64,000 nucleotides of DNA from contig JAQFVV010000449.1 in NCBI GenBank assembly GCA_028023455.1, positions 501,988 to 565,987 of the forward strand, written 5' to 3'. The stretch's first letter is position 1. The number at the start of each line of letters is the position of its first letter. Source of the stretch: Epiperipatus broadwayi (taxonomy: Eukaryota; Onychophora; Udeonychophora; Euonychophora; Peripatidae). Of this stretch, positions 40,101-54,629 are shown one piece after another. The notes beneath the pieces were generated by a model that did not search any database, was not told where the DNA came from, and saw nothing but the letters and a program-made list of their open reading frames with translations. The translations under genes were made by a program, and so were the position numbers.

Positions 40101-41138
40101 TCACTTTCATTATTGGTCAAGTGAAGTAAAACTCTAAAACTTTTAATTGGTTTTAATTGGTCAAGTGACAAACTCTTTGATACAAATATTTTCATCTTTA
40201 AATATATATTAATTTTAGTTTCATTTTCAAAAAGTATATTAATTATTTGTAATGTTAGTAAAGTAAATGAAAGTTATTTCAAAAATATATTTTTATTTGT
40301 ATTTTATAGAAATATTCAAAAGCGGAAAAATCAAAGAAAACATTACGAGCAAATTAAAAGCAAAGTAAATGTCATTTAAATCCCTCCCAGATTTCACTTT
40401 ACGAATTTTTTAAGAATTTTTTAGGAAAAATCTTAACGACTTTCTCAAAATAATTATACTTTTAGCATATTATTAAAAAAATACACCAAAAATACATTAT
40501 AATGGCAGAAAAATATTCTAAAACATTAATCTTTGTTTGAAAATCAAATAAACAGCTTGGAGCAATCTCAACTCTTGACAAGATGTCAAAATTGTTGCTA
40601 TGGCTGGTTTATTTTTCAATTTACAATCGTGTAAAGTATACAATTTTTTAATAAAACCTTACTACTTTTATAAAATAGCTATATTTTTATCAGATTTTAT
40701 GAAAATTATTTATAATATGTACGAAACATAATAAAAAAACACTCCAAAACATATATTTTCATTTTAGCGGTAAAAAAATATTTAACGGAATCATCAGCCA
40801 ATAAGAATTGAAAATAGATTGAGAATAGATTATCCAACCAATCAAAACTTGCCTTCTTCTTTTGTTCAACTTAAAACCTTCCTAGTATTGATTTTTTACT
40901 TGTAAAATAATTCAGAAGAGGGCAGCATCTTATAGAACTTGTTCTAAGCTTTAATACGGGTATTTTTTCATCACCGTAACTAAAAAATTGGCTGAATTAG
41001 AGCAATCTAAAGGTGACAACAGCAGTTTTGCATTTCAGGCTATTAAAATGTTAATAAAAGAGTAATGGAGAGTAATATTTTAACAATAACAACATGTAAT
41101 TAAACGTGAAATATTATAAATGAAAGAACAAATTGATA
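40101..41138. other. AT-rich sequence with two CCAAT motifs
   Basis: GCCAATAAG and ACCAATC occur 40 bp apart at 40.80-40.85 kb, followed by a pyrimidine-rich stretch. No TATA or ORF follows on the plus strand, so a promoter is not claimed. Two loosely similar A-rich blocks lie at 40.46-40.53 and 40.71-40.79 kb. Confidence 0.35.
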
Positions 41139-43528
41139 TCATCATCATCATTAAACGTTATCAAACCACTGCAGGAAGGTCTCTCCATGTTTAATCCATC
41201 TGCTCCAATGTTTAGCTTCTCTTCACCATATCACCCTTGGACATTTTCTTATTTCATCCATCTCCCATATGGTCTCTTTCTGGATTTTTTACAATCTCAT
41301 GGGATCTGGTTTAAGATTTCAATTGTCCATCTATTATCATCTCTTCTACCAATATGTCCAGCCCAACTCCACTTCAATCTTATATTTTTTTATTGAAGTA
41401 AGTAACATCTGCTTGTTCTCTTACCCATACATTATGTTTTTGATTTACTCTTGTTACTCCCAACATGCATCTCTCCAAACTTGTTTGAGTGTTCTGAAGT
41501 CTCTGTATTGCTCTTCTATTAAGTGTCCAAGTCTCATATCCATAAGTAAAAAAATGGTAAAACACATTTGTTTAAAACCTTTCTTTTCAAACACAAAGGC
41601 ATATTTCCTTTAATAGTATCAAGTTATTTCTACCAAAAGCACTCCAACCAAGTTTAATTCTATGATTAATTTTATCCATTATGTTTCCATCTGTATTAAT
41701 AATCTGATCAAGGTATTTGTAACTGTTAACTTTTTCTAATTCATCATAATCAATCATTATTTTTATATTTTCAGCAAATTGATTAAACATTACTTTAATC
41801 TTTTTAACATTTATCTTTAATCCTAATTTTCTACTTTCATCTGATAAATCCTGCAACATTTTCTGCAGCTGTGAAGTATTATTTGCAAAAACAACTCCAT
41901 CATCTGCAAAATCTAAATGACTTAAATAATCTCCATTTACTTTCACTCCTTTAGTTTCCCATTTTAATTCACAAAATACTTCTTGCAGCACTGTTGTAGA
42001 ATGTTTTAGAGATATGGAGTCACCTTGTCTTACACCCTTTTTAATGTTGACTTTCCCAATATCATTATGTAATCTAAGTGCTGCTGTTACATTTTTATAA
42101 ATACTTTTTAAAATATGACAATATTCTGGATCTACACCTTGATGATCCAATGCTTTAATCACTGAAGGAATGTTTCTAGTATCAAATGCTTTTACATAAT
42201 CTACAAATCCAAAACATAATGGCAACTCATATTCATTTGTCATTTCTATAACTTCTCTCAATATCTGTATATGGTCCATTGTACTAAAACCACTTTTAAA
42301 TCCAGCTTGTTCTCTTTGTTGGTGGAAATCCAATGTTCTCTGTAGACAAGTTGTAATTATCTTGGTAAAAAAAATTTATAAAGCTGATAAAAGGCTGATA
42401 GATCTGTAATTTCTAATATCTTCTTTATCACCTCTTTTAAATATTAATATTATTACTTCATTCTTTAAATTATCTGGTACATCTTTATCATTTAGACATT
42501 TGGTACACAAATTTGCTATTTTTTTTTCTATTTTTTCACCTGCTTCTTTTAATACATCAATTATAATTCCATCATTACCTGGAGCCTTTCCTTTCTTCAT
42601 ACATTTAATTGCATGTCTCACTTCTTCATTTAAAATTCTGGGAAATTCAGATGATGTAATAGATATAGGAGGTATTTGTTCTTTATTACTATATAATTGT
42701 TGATAAAAGTCTTCTACCTATTTCATGGTGTCATTTCTCTTTATAATAATAATTTCATCTTTTTTTCTTATTGCAGATATAAATTTCCTACCAATACCAA
42801 AATGTTGTTTTGCATTTGTGAGACTTTTATTTTCTTCTGCAGCTTTCTTTACTAGTTCACAGTTATACTCTCTTATATCATTTTCAACTCTTTTTTGCAC
42901 CAATTTACAAATATCGAGATATTCAATCCTTTTTAATGCATCATTTTTGTATATATTCATATTCCTTTTTTTTTCATAAATTCTCTAGTCTCAGTAAAAA
43001 TTTTATTGATCAATTGGTGTTTTTTTTTAAATTAGCTATCTTTGTTGCACTTTTTGAAATTGTATCAGTTATTTTCATATTAATTTCCTTCAAATCTGAA
43101 TCATGTTTAAAATCTACTAATACTTTAAACCAATTTTTAAGTTCTAATTTAAATTCATTAGAATGTTTTTGAATATTAAGAATATCAATTGTAAGTATTG
43201 TTTTTCTTAATAATTTTTGTCTCTCTAGTTTTACATTAACAAGTATCTTACACCTTACTAATCGATGATCACTTTTTGTGTTAAATTTATTAAGAACATT
43301 ACAATCTTGAAATATGTATTTTCTGTTAGTCACAATATAATTCAATTCTGCTATATCTTTATTTGGATGCTTTCATATTCATTTACTTTTAACATTTTTC
43401 TCAGAAAAAGAATTCATAATATAAAGTTTATCTTTTTCTGCAAACTCCACAAGTCTATGTCCTCTCTCATTTCTATTACCATAAGTAAAATTACATACAG
43501 CACTTTCATTCTGACATATTTGAAAGAA
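41139..43528 (-). pseudogene. RTE-type non-LTR retrotransposon (endonuclease end + RT), 5'-truncated
   Basis: The best-preserved element here. Minus-strand translation gives: the C-terminal half of the AP-endonuclease (RNERGHRLVEFAEKD, then NYIVTNRKYIFQDC and TKSDHRLVRCKI, the SDHR motif); a linker; RT starting [18 protein letters not shown] and [23 protein letters not shown] (motif A); KGVRQGDSIS (motif B); YLSHLDFADDGVVF with the catalytic FADD at 41899-41910; NSYKYLDQIINTDG; FLTYGYETWTLN; and CMLGV. The element ends in an ATG(ATG)n-type tail, seen on the plus strand as ATCATCATCATCATTAAACG at 41140 onward, typical of the RTE clade. Frames change at about 41.58, 42.35, 42.72 and 43.35 kb, so it is not functional. 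The first part of the endonuclease is missing. Confidence 0.85.
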
Positions 43529-43797
43529 TTAAAAAACTAAAATGAAAATAGACCAAACATATTTTTAGAAGAGATGACAATAAATGGTTAGTTAATATTT
43601 TAAAGTGGATCTCAAGAGATTGTAAAAGACATAAAATGAGACCACATGTTAGATAAATGTATGTGATAAAGAAGCTTGCTGGTATGTTATGGACAAAGGA
43701 GGCTGTGAATCAGATAAATGAGTTAAACATGGAGAGTCTTTCATTCCACAGTGATTTTATAATGGTTAAAAAATGCTGAAAATAATGATACACACAC
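43529..43797 (+). pseudogene. RTE-type LINE 3' fragment, head-to-head with the preceding copy
   Basis: The plus-strand translation KKLKWKWTKHIFRRDDNKW, then KKLAGMLWTKEA, is the typical C-terminal end of these LINE polyproteins. The 3' UTR AAACATGGAGAGTCTTTCA, then CAGTGATTTTATAATGG aligns closely with the antisense of 41.15-41.20 kb, so both are the same family. It ends with an AATAATGATA-like tail. Orientation is opposite to the preceding copy and the two 5' ends abut near 43528. Confidence 0.75.
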
Positions 43798-43799
43798 CA

Positions 43800-46655
43800 C
43801 CATTTTAGGCTTTTAAATTTTATTGGTAATCATCATTCAAAGGATTATTTATCTGTGTGGATAAAAATATAATTTTATATAAAAATATAATTTTTCATAT
43901 ATATATATATATATTCAGGTTAAAATTATATAATCAGCATTTACATTAATCTAAACCTAAATATCATAGTAAAAGTAGGCCATAAGTCATATAAACAGGA
44001 ATAATTCATAAAATATATGTGCCTCCATTCTTATAGACAAAAATAATATTTTGTACTTCTATTTCTGAACAATGGTATAGAAAAAAAATGATAAGATTTA
44101 TAATTGTTTTTTTCTTTTAATACTTTATTGTAAATCTGTTACTCATTGTATAAATCAATAACTGACTACCAAGTAAAAAATATCCAAGCATCATTCTAAA
44201 AAAAAAAATAGAGATAAAAATTAATTTGATCGTTAATAAGTTTTTTCTTCTTGATTTATGCTTTAGCTACGTACAAATAATTACTCATTTACTGATAGGT
44301 AATTAAATGTTTATATGAGCAGGATACAAATCACCTATTTATAAATATTTTACTTAAATCAAACCTAAGTTATAGACATAGCTGATGGAATCCAATATTG
44401 TTATGCTACAAAGGCCATTATTTATTGCATATAATTTTATAGCACTTTTGCAAAATACTGTTATAAAATTTGTTTTTGTGAACCCTGTGAGAGTCTAATA
44501 GAGTTTAATATTTATTGTGTCAAAATAATTTTAAAATTACAGATAGAATTAAAGAATATGATATGTATATTTGAATCTCTTATTACAATTCTATCTTTTT
44601 TTTTTTAAAGAAATTGTTAGAAAGAAAAACTTACTGATCAATAATAATACAATATTAATCAATTTTAAAAGAAAAAAGTCTCGCTATATCAATAAAATTA
44701 TAGAAGCTTCTTACTGTGCTGAATATTGCATTAATCAAAACCATACTGTTAGGGATTTGAAATAAAGAATTACTCTGATTTTTGTCAGAAAGAAAATAAC
44801 ATTTTCTTTTTTTTTTTTTTGTACGAAAAGAATTTTCAATTTAGGAAATAAAGATCGGAATACAATAAATGGTCTGTTAGCACAATCACAAGAGTGATTG
44901 AATAATGCAGTCTTTTAAAAATGTGATCTTTACTCGGAGAAAAGTATTTGAAGCTTTTGATATACTGTATTTATATATTAATATTTCATAGAATTTTTTT
45001 TCACATAATTATTTTTTAGGTTGGGTAAAAGACACGTGAAAGGAAATACGGAGGATTATATGAAGAATAAAAACTCTGTTCTTGTTATGACATGAAAGGA
45101 AACTGAATCATACTTTCTTCATAATATAAGCTCAGATGAAATTGACATGCGTCAGCTTACTTGAACAGTGCGGAAATAATAGAATAGAATATCATTGAAA
45201 TGTTGATCAATTAAACAAGTAGTGTATTAAAATTATAAAATTATTTAATAAGTCATCTTGATAATTTATGGCGTATAGCATATTATATAAACGTAATAGT
45301 TCTTACTTAAATAGATAAAAAATTACTTTTGGGTATTCAGAAATAATTGCAAAATTATTTTGCCGCTTTTTAATCAAATAACGATTAAAAGGCATTTGAA
45401 AAATATAATAACGACAATCATTCAAATTATGTTATAAGATTGAAATATATTGGTTAAAAATGGAAAGTTTTGATGCTTAGAAACTTATGCAATGTTTGAT
45501 CATCAGTAAAATAAATGAGTTGAGTTTTAATCAAGCAGTCTTTAATTTTTAAGTTAGTCACTCTATCACTATGCAAAAACATACAAGAAATTTTAGCATA
45601 GTAGTAAAATAATGGACTGAAAATAATATTCTTGGACTGATGATCTGTCTCTCTTTTCTAATATTTTTGAAGATCATATAATTTTCCAAGTAACAAACCA
45701 TTTTATTATAAAGATGTTTCTTATTTTAATACGAATCATTAAATGCCAGTTTTGCTCATATTTAGATTTCATTGGATAATGATAAATATATTTATATTGG
45801 TCCAAAAATTTTAATAGTAATCCATTATTATTGTTATCTGATGTATTTTATAGAACACATACTCTATTTATTCTTTAAATATGTTTAATATAATTTATCT
45901 TTAGATCTGTGATAGTGGCAATTTATTTATAATTACATAAGAAATTTTCATTATCTAGTAATAACTAAATATTTTTAGAAAAATGCATCTTTAATTTACA
46001 TGTTTCTAAATACATTCAACTGTTATAAACTATAATCACTAACATTATGGACTTTGTATGGATTTTATACTATATCAAACATTAAAACATTATAAAATAA
46101 TTATCAAAATAATAAAATAATAATAATAAACTTTCATATGCAAATGTAAACCTAAAGATATTTTCCTTAAAGTAGTGGAAATAAAACTTCCAGTTGACAG
46201 TTGTCACCCATATAACTGAGAAAAACACTGTTCGAGTAATTGAGTTTATTTTAGGAGAGAATGTAAGTGACTAAATATTGCTCAAACAGTTAAACCTTAC
46301 ATCCATTGTAACATAAATTATTTATTAAAAATAACTTCCTGATAATGACTTCACAAGAGGTTTTTAAGTCATAAAAAAAATCATACTCAAAATGCATAAA
46401 AAAAATGAAAGAATGTAAAAAACAAACAAACATGCTAACTTACATGTATATACCAAACCTCATACTACTATGAATAATCTAAAAACTACATCAGTAAAAT
46501 AAATATATGTAATTTCTAAACGACTTTTAGATAACTACTAAAATCAAAATTTCAGAATTATTTACATTACATTTAATGCAGCCTAATTTTAAAACCATGT
46601 GTTTATTTTTTTAATTCATCCTATAACATCATTTCTGCACTTTTTGTTGTTGTTG
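43800..46655. other. AT-rich sequence, no gene seen
   Basis: Includes a small (TA)n at about 43900-43916. A 64-codon ORF at 44571-44765 has no recognised domain. The rest is plain A/T-rich DNA. Confidence 0.45.
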
Positions 46656-47383
<728 letters not shown>

Positions 47384-50300
47384 TTTCAACAATAAACTTT
47401 ATTGACTCTTAAAAGAGTACACATTTTACATGTGTACATTGGCATATTAATTTTTCAAAAAAAGGTCCAGATTTATTTACCAACATTTAGTGGTTCACAT
47501 ATAAGATGTGTTGTGTCATTATTTTTCTTTAGAAACATTTTTGACTTAATATAAGTCCCACATCTAATTAAGTATTCAGACAAAATCCACTGGAATCTCT
47601 GTAAGTTTTTACATAATCCATAAGTATATCCATTCAAAAAATGGGTATGCAATGATAATATATGTGAGAGTTTTCTAATATGTATTGTTCAACTCTTGAG
47701 TAATAAGAAGTATTGTAAAGATAGAGTTCATGTTATTCCAATAATGATTTTTTTAAAAAGTTTTGTTCAGCTGATATGTTGACCTGCATATCTTTTCTCA
47801 ATGTTAAAATTGTTGTGTTCATAGACATAAAGATTATTTCATGTCCATTAAAAGTATTATCCGAGTACAATACCAGAGCAAAACACTTCTGTTACCATTT
47901 ATAAAATCATTAGTTTGTAAGTTGGTTTCATGCATGTAAACTTAAATACATTTTTAATACATTGGCAGTCTGCTTTAAGAGTGATCAGGTAGCAGCATAG
48001 ATGTCAGTATGCACAATTTTGCTGTCCTATTTCCTTAATGTTAATAAATGTGGAGGGGTTTCTCCTGGTGTTATGTTGAAAAGTGAAAGTGATACAAGTG
48101 CATAAGTAAGGTAAAATTCAAATGTGTTTGCACATGCAATAGAACTTCCAGGCTTTCCATAAAAAAATAGTGTACTGTAGTAATGTATTTTATTCTCTGT
48201 ATATGCTGGTCATGATCTCATGGTTCTTGTATAGAATAGCACATAAATAAAAAATGTATTGCAATGTTTCTTCAGCCACTTGGCATAGACTACAAAATTT
48301 AATCAATATTTTTTATATAACCAATAATACTAAAAAAATGAGGTGGGCAAAGGATAAAGGTTTGTTCACAGCAAAGAAAATTGGTTAAAATAACTACTTT
48401 CTGAAGAACAATAGAGGGTATGAATTGTTGATGCCAAGCATGGGAGAGAAGGTGTCTAGTGATTTTTGTGTACAGGATGTAGACATTTCAATAGAAATAT
48501 TATTAAGTATGGACATGATCTAACAGACTTGGATAATAGATTGCAAAAAATAGATGTGGGTAGAGGTTTGTCAATGTGTGTTACAGCAGGCAGACACTGA
48601 AGTGCAAAATGTCATCACAGTGTGTTTGCTATAATATTGATTGTTCTTTTTAATATTAAAGAGGCTTAGGGTGTAGCCTGAGGCCAAGGTGTGTAAGGGA
48701 TATAGAAACTATTTTTCTCCCATATAGCAATTTGTTGCATAATGAAAAAATGATTGAGGTGAACAATTTGGTTATTTTATAATTGAAAAATAGTATGTAA
48801 TTTTTGTCATGCAAGAATATTGAGTAGCTGAATTTTTCAATAAATTGACTGATAGACTTTAATTATAGTGCATTTTCTTTTAGCTTTTTTTGAATAGTTT
48901 GTCTCATCCAGTTGGTTTTCCTTGAATGCTTTTACAACATGGTTTGCTAGTGTTTAAACTCCAGGTGGCTATTTTTTAAAATTAAACTTAAATTGATACA
49001 TTACTGTATATTCTTATAGGATTTTTTGGAGTATAAGGAGCTGTTATAATGTTATAATGATGCAAGGAAAGCAATGATGTCATCCATGTATGCAATATAT
49101 GGGATCTACTTCTCATTGTTCTTGATTTTGATACCTGCTATTTCTCTGTTGTATTTGTGTTAAAAGTGGATTGATGTAAAGTATAAATAAAATTGAACTT
49201 AAGATTGGCCCTTGTGGAGTATGATTGTGTGTCACTAACTGCAGGTGATTTTAGACCACTAAGGATAATATGTATTTCATGATATCTGTAAATTGGTAAT
49301 TAGATATAGGAGTATTGGTGGGGCAATAGTGCCCACAAGTATGTTTATTCACATTTCAATATGGACTAAATAATGGAAGCCTGGATATCAAATTAAACCC
49401 CTCTAGAACAGCAATCCCGATGGTCTTGAACATTAATGCTGTTTGAGGGACTGCTGAACTCCATTTTACAAATTGCATTGTTGAAATTAGAGAGAATACA
49501 TGTGATCCAACTGATCATTGACAATTTTCTCAAGGAGTTTAATGACAAATAGGCCAATGAAAATAGGTTTCAGGTTAGAGAGATTGAATGTGGATGTTGA
49601 CTTATTGATAAAAAGAATCATGACTTAATATATTTGCTGTAATGTTGTTGGCAATATTACAGAGGTATTTGAGAGTAAATTGAAAAAGAAATTTAAAAAC
49701 AAATGTTGGGATCCCTTGGGTTCCAGGTTGGCATTTTTTGTAAAAATAGACTAATTTGTTGGCAAATTGAGCTATTTGAAATATGCTGTGCACTTGAAAA
49801 GTCCAAAGCATTCTGGGTTGGGTATAAATTCATTATGTGTCTTAACCTTTCATTGAAAGTGATGGGGAAAAAGATGAAACTTATTATGTCTGGCATAATT
49901 AAGCCCTTCAATACATATTGCCCTTGAGAATCTAATTTTACAAGGTATTCCAAAAAACAGATGATGCATCCTCAGATTCATATATGTTATTGCTCCAGAC
50001 AAATTCTTCACTTTTTGATGGCCAAATCTTCTTTAAGTTTCTGGCATGTTTCATGGTAGGATTTTTGTAAGGTTATGTATATATTTATTGATGGTTATAA
50101 TCCATGGGCTTTAACATAACTATTCTATTGTAAATGTCATCAGCCAATGAAAGAAGATGGGTAGGGGTGATTAATTGTCATATGTGAATGATGTTAAAAA
50201 AGAGTGCATTCACTAAAACAAGACATTTCTGGATTGCATCACTGGATAATGTTTCTAGTTCAATTTCCAAAACAAAACTTGGTGGTATCTTATAGGATAA

Positions 50301-50430
50301 GTCTGATTGTTTTTTATAAAGAAGTTTGGTTTGAAGGTTGGTGAGGGTCAATGTGATGGTTTATATAGAGTGATCAGAGAATTGAGAAAGATTAAAATTT
50401 AGATTAATTAGATGGTATAACATTGATTAA
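47384..50430 (-). pseudogene. YMDD-type non-LTR retrotransposon (LINE), broken
   Basis: Minus-strand reading, with frameshifts, gives: NLSNLKPIFIGLFVIKLLE (an RT region like 'xxLRPISL', about 49.57 kb); PQGPILSSILFILYINPLL (RT motif B, starting 49200-49217); PYIAYMDDIIAFLASL (catalytic YMDD at 49079-49090); and CSLCQVAEETLQYIFYLC at 48241-48294, the C-terminal Cys/His-type motif common in I, Jockey and R1-like LINEs. The 3' end is AATAAAGTTTATTGTTGAAA followed by (TAA)n, a tail typical of the I group. The ORF is cut by many stops and shifts, though individual motifs are intact, so decay is moderate. The endonuclease part towards 50.4 kb is poorly readable. Clade assignment beyond non-LTR is tentative. 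Confidence 0.7.
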
Positions 50431-50439
50431 TAAAAACAA

Positions 50440-51570
50440 ATGTCAATAAAGCCAATGTGGAAATGGATCTCCAGTTATTACTAAAAAATATAGCATTTCC
50501 AATTTTAAATACCTAATGGAAAAAACAGCATCTCCTCTATTATCAAGTACAGCTATCTTTGAATTTTCTCCAAACAAAAATATTACTGCCATGGATATTC
50601 CAACTCTACATTCAACAGAAACATCACCACCAATTGTAACATTTAAAGACACTTTTCCACAATATTATTTTTATAAAGAACAAAGTCATATAATCAAAAA
50701 TTGCCCTAACAAATTTTGTACCAACTGCAGACATAAATTAACCAAATCACACCAATGTAAAAAACACAAGGAACAACAAAGCAATGTTACTAATAGAACA
50801 CAATCAATTAAAAAACAAGGAGCATCACCATCATCAAAAGCAATCAACCATTCCATATTGTTAAAACAAACAACAATTAAAAACACCTCTTCTACCAATA
50901 TCAACCAAGTTAAAATTAATAATAAAAGACACATAGACACAAACATAAAATCTGAAGATGAGAACATGTTATCCACATCATCATCAGAGTATCATGGGAC
51001 ACAACAAAAGATGCAACACTCTTGCAAATAGTTAATAAAAAAGATTAAAAATAAGAAAAATGGAAAATCAATGGTAGCAAAGCAAAAACAGCTAACCAAC
51101 AAATGCTAACTGAGAATAACCAAACTACAAACAACAAAGACAAAACAAATTTAGTACCCCAGCAAAAAAGAAACTGAAAGTAACTAATCCCAACACATCC
51201 ATTAAAAGTCTCCATGGGCATATAACTAGGCAATTACTAACAGATATGTCTTCCCTCTTGAACAAAAAAAATTTTTGGGAGTGGACAATAACAGAGGAAT
51301 CACCACGAAATCCAAAAACAATAATAATTTAATAAGACATGATACCACATTCTCGACAGTGACTTAACAAGAATCTCCTCATAGTTAACTCAGCATCATA
51401 AATAATGGTATTATTCATTACTTTCCTTTCTCTTAAAAATAAATGTCTGAAGCCTTAACACAAGAGTATATAAAAATAAATCCAATAAGTAACATACTTA
51501 ACTTACATCTTTTATATATAATCTTACTATACACATCCACAATTCTATCTAAACAAACACAAAAACCTCC
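50440..51570 (+). pseudogene. LINE ORF1 remnant with zinc knuckle
   Basis: A 171-codon ORF (50516-51031) with a basic, Ser/Thr/Asn-rich C-terminal half. Residues about 50-83 contain a decayed CCHC knuckle (the first two Cys lost: YFYKEQSHIIKNC) followed by CPNKFCTNCRHKLTKSHQC, a second Cys/His cluster. This arrangement is known in ORF1 proteins of Tx1/L1-like and related LINEs, which bind the element RNA. It is followed in order and on the same strand by endonuclease and RT fragments, which supports the call. The frame upstream of the ATG is open over only a short stretch. Confidence 0.6.
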
Positions 51571-54310
51571 ATTATGATTGTTAGAATCACCAAAATTAAC
51601 ATAAGAGGCGAAAACTCTCATGAAAGAATTTATGCACTAAGCAACTGGATAAAACAAGCTACTCCTCATATTATACTATTCACTGAAATTAAAATCACTA
51701 ACAAAATTAACCCCTTAAATTCTTCTGGACAAATTTGGATACATAAAATTCTCAACATTAAACACAACAGCAGCAGGTGTTGGTGTTCTTATTTACCATA
51801 AAGTTATTTGAATCATTCAAAATTTTGTTTGGATAAAAACATGATTATAATAACTTTACATCACACTGCTTTCACCATTAACATCTTCAATGTTTACCTT
51901 TATAATAAGCCCACATTAATAAACAAATTAATTAATCAAGTAAATATCATACTAGCAGCCAACTTTTTCCCTATTTTTCTTGTAGGTGACTTCAAATGCC
52001 ATACTCTACTTTCCTTTCAAAATACTTCTACCTCATTATCCATAGATTGAAGAGTGCTGAAGGTTTTTTTTCAAGTAATGCCTTCTTCTACATAAAAAAA
52101 CAGGCCACTCTTATAGACTTACTTTTTTATTTTCCTGATTTACACTTTATCATTTAACCTTCTCTTCATCCTGTTAGTTTCTCTGATAACTGTCCTTTAA
52201 ATATTAACTTAAACATTAACCTTAAGATGGATTTTAACCTACCTTGTAATAACACTGTTGTCCTTCTACTAAAATCTGCTACACCTAAAGTAGTGATTTC
52301 TGAAATTTATATCCTTTTTAAAAAAATAATATACCTTTTCGTTACCACTCTGAAGCATGGCAAACATTTATAAACATCATTCACTCTGTAATAAAGCACT
52401 ATACCAAAAAAAAAACAAATTACCCACTACTCTAGTCAAAGAATTAGATGAACTTCATCTAAAATTACAAAAATACATTGTGACCCTGCTTCTATTCCAT
52501 CTATAATGTTGCTTAAACTACAATATAAAAATACTCAATATTTATTTTCTGAATACCTCTCTACAAAAACACAAAAATATACCTTGCACAACCACACAAC
52601 TGTAGTCATCAGGCTTTTGCTTACTAAAATAAAAAAACACTCCATCCTCTATTATCCAAAATAAATAATTTTTTCAGCACAAAATACAATTCCCCTTTCA
52701 AACCTCTACATACCCTGATATGCATACAATCCCATTTATATCTAGAAATCATATCCATGGTATACCTAAACATGATATTCTAAAATTAACTTTTCTTCCT
52801 AAGTGTATACGCCCTGGTCCACATGTAACACCAAAATTCATTCTCCCTCATCTTAGCTATTTCACAATACATATAATATGTAACTTCCTGAATTATGTAT
52901 CAGAAAAAAATGAATCAAATAGAACAGCTTAACACAGTCTCTTTAGTATCCTTTCTAATAAAAACACACTACCTTCACCGCTAATTATTTTGTGGCCAAT
53001 GTAAATGACTCCTATATTCATCAAAACCATGGAATCAATTATCAAAGACAATATATAACCTCTAATCTGACCTTTCATATCTGCTTTTCAATTCACCAAG
53101 AAAGGATCAGTTATCTCTGCTACAATCTCTCTTTTCAAAGTAATCATTGTCCATAATTGGCATTCTATGAAAACTAGGCCTATAACAATTTAGTTGGACA
53201 TTGTAACAGCATTTGACTCTCTTTCAATAGAAACTCTAATGCACACCCTTAAAACTTATAATATACCCACTCTTTACTTTACATTCTTACGAACCTCCCT
53301 ATACATAGAGAAATACTCATTATTCTTAATGGCCAAACTGTATCTAGATTTACTCTTTATAATTCAATCCCCTAAGATTCACCACTAAGTGCCTTAGTTT
53401 TTATAACCTATATTAACCCCTTACTAACTGATATCAAAAACAACCTGGCCATAATGGACTATCAATGCACTCTATAACCACATCACTTTCAAGAACATGA
53501 AATATACTAGTAAAATTAACAGCACTTTTCCACATTATAAAGAAATTATTGCCCATAGAACCTGCAGTTACACCCACCCTTTAAAACTAATTTTTAAATT
53601 ACCTCATTAAAAGCTATATACAAACCAAAATATTGCCTCTGGGAAAATTACATACTGGGAAGCATCTAAGTATACCAATATGGTAGATGCTACTCTTACA
53701 CCACAGAGTTTAATTACACCTACTAACAAGCAAATCATTCAGATGTTTAAATTTTGGTATCTAGTATCTAAATATCTTGATTTTCTTATAAAATCAATAT
53801 TAAAGTTCTCTCAACCAATAGTTTTTATTTCATAAAATGTCATCTGCTAACATTAATGCTGATTGCCAACTTTGTCATAAAGATGAAGAATACATAGAAC
53901 ACTTCTTACTTCAATGTATGATAATTCAACCATACAGGACACTGATAGATTTTATCAGAAAGTCTCATATTTCCTCTCTTCAGATGCTCATTAATAGTAT
54001 CCAAAGGGGTATGTATCCCTCTATCAAGATAACTACTTTCCTTTTTTTTATTCTTTGGTTTCTCCGATGTCATTTTTGTTTCAATCTCACATCTAGGAAA
54101 CTCAGATAACTATTCATTAACAAATTAAGCAAAATTAAATTCAGATGTCAAGCCTTTGCAACTGCGGACATATTGTCAGCTACAGGGAGTCTGATTACAA
54201 TATGATTTCCACTGTGACCTCTAGATTAATAGAGGTTTTTTTTGTTGTTTTTTTTTTATTTTTTGTTGTTTAATTTCATTTGTAAATCTCAGTAAAAATA
54301 ATAATGATAA
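51571..54310 (+). pseudogene. LINE ORF2 remnant: endonuclease, RT, C-terminal Cys motif
   Basis: 51574: ITKINIRGENSHERIYALSN then ATPHIILFTEIKI, the N-terminal AP-endonuclease (usual LQETK changed to FTEIK). 51808-52050: FNVYLYNKP then IFLVGDFKCH, the GDFN motif with N changed to K. 53194: DIVTAFDSLSIETLM, RT motif A with its catalytic Asp kept. 53837-54109: CQLCHKDEEYIEHFLLQC, the C-terminal Cys/His motif. At least four frame breaks and missing RT motifs around 52.1-53.1 kb make it inactive. Plus-strand composition is rich in A and C, poor in G. The 3' UTR ends in AATAATAATGATAATAG near 54310. Confidence 0.7.
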
Positions 54311-54487
54311 TAGTTCAAGCATCTATGTATATAATCAACTCCTTAAGTCCTAATATTTATTTTTTACACATATTACTTACCTTGTAACCTTTTATAATTT
54401 TGAAATTTTGTTTTATTGTATGTCCTACAAAATTGCCTCTTAAAATACAAATGTAACAGTATATAAATTGCCAATCAAATATATATT

Positions 54488-54625
54488 TTAGTAGTAGTAG
54501 TTATATTCATAGTCATTGTAGTAGTAAGAGCAGCAGTAGCACTAGCACTAGCAGTAGCAGTAGTAGTAGTAGTAGTAGTAGTACTGCAGCAGCAGCACCA
54601 CCAGCAGCAGTTGTAGTAGTAAATT
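54488..54625. repeat. (GTA)n/(GCA)n trinucleotide repeat
   Basis: Impure AGT, AGC and CAC trinucleotides lie shortly after the LINE 3' end. Could code for short Ser/Val/Ala runs, but there is no supporting ORF. Confidence 0.85.
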
Positions 54626-54629
54626 CAGT

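Noticed and set aside
40795-40860. Promoter with two CCAAT boxes
   Set aside because: No TATA, initiator or ORF follows at a suitable distance.
42725-43540. Several plus-strand hydrophobic ORFs
   Set aside because: Shadows of the minus-strand RTE coding sequence.
44851-44864. AGATCGGAA, resembling an adapter start
   Set aside because: Only nine bases match, which is expected by chance in 64 kb; unlike the 14-base match at 62248.
49602-49953. Overlapping ORFs on both strands
   Set aside because: Fragments and shadows of the minus-strand LINE, not separate genes.
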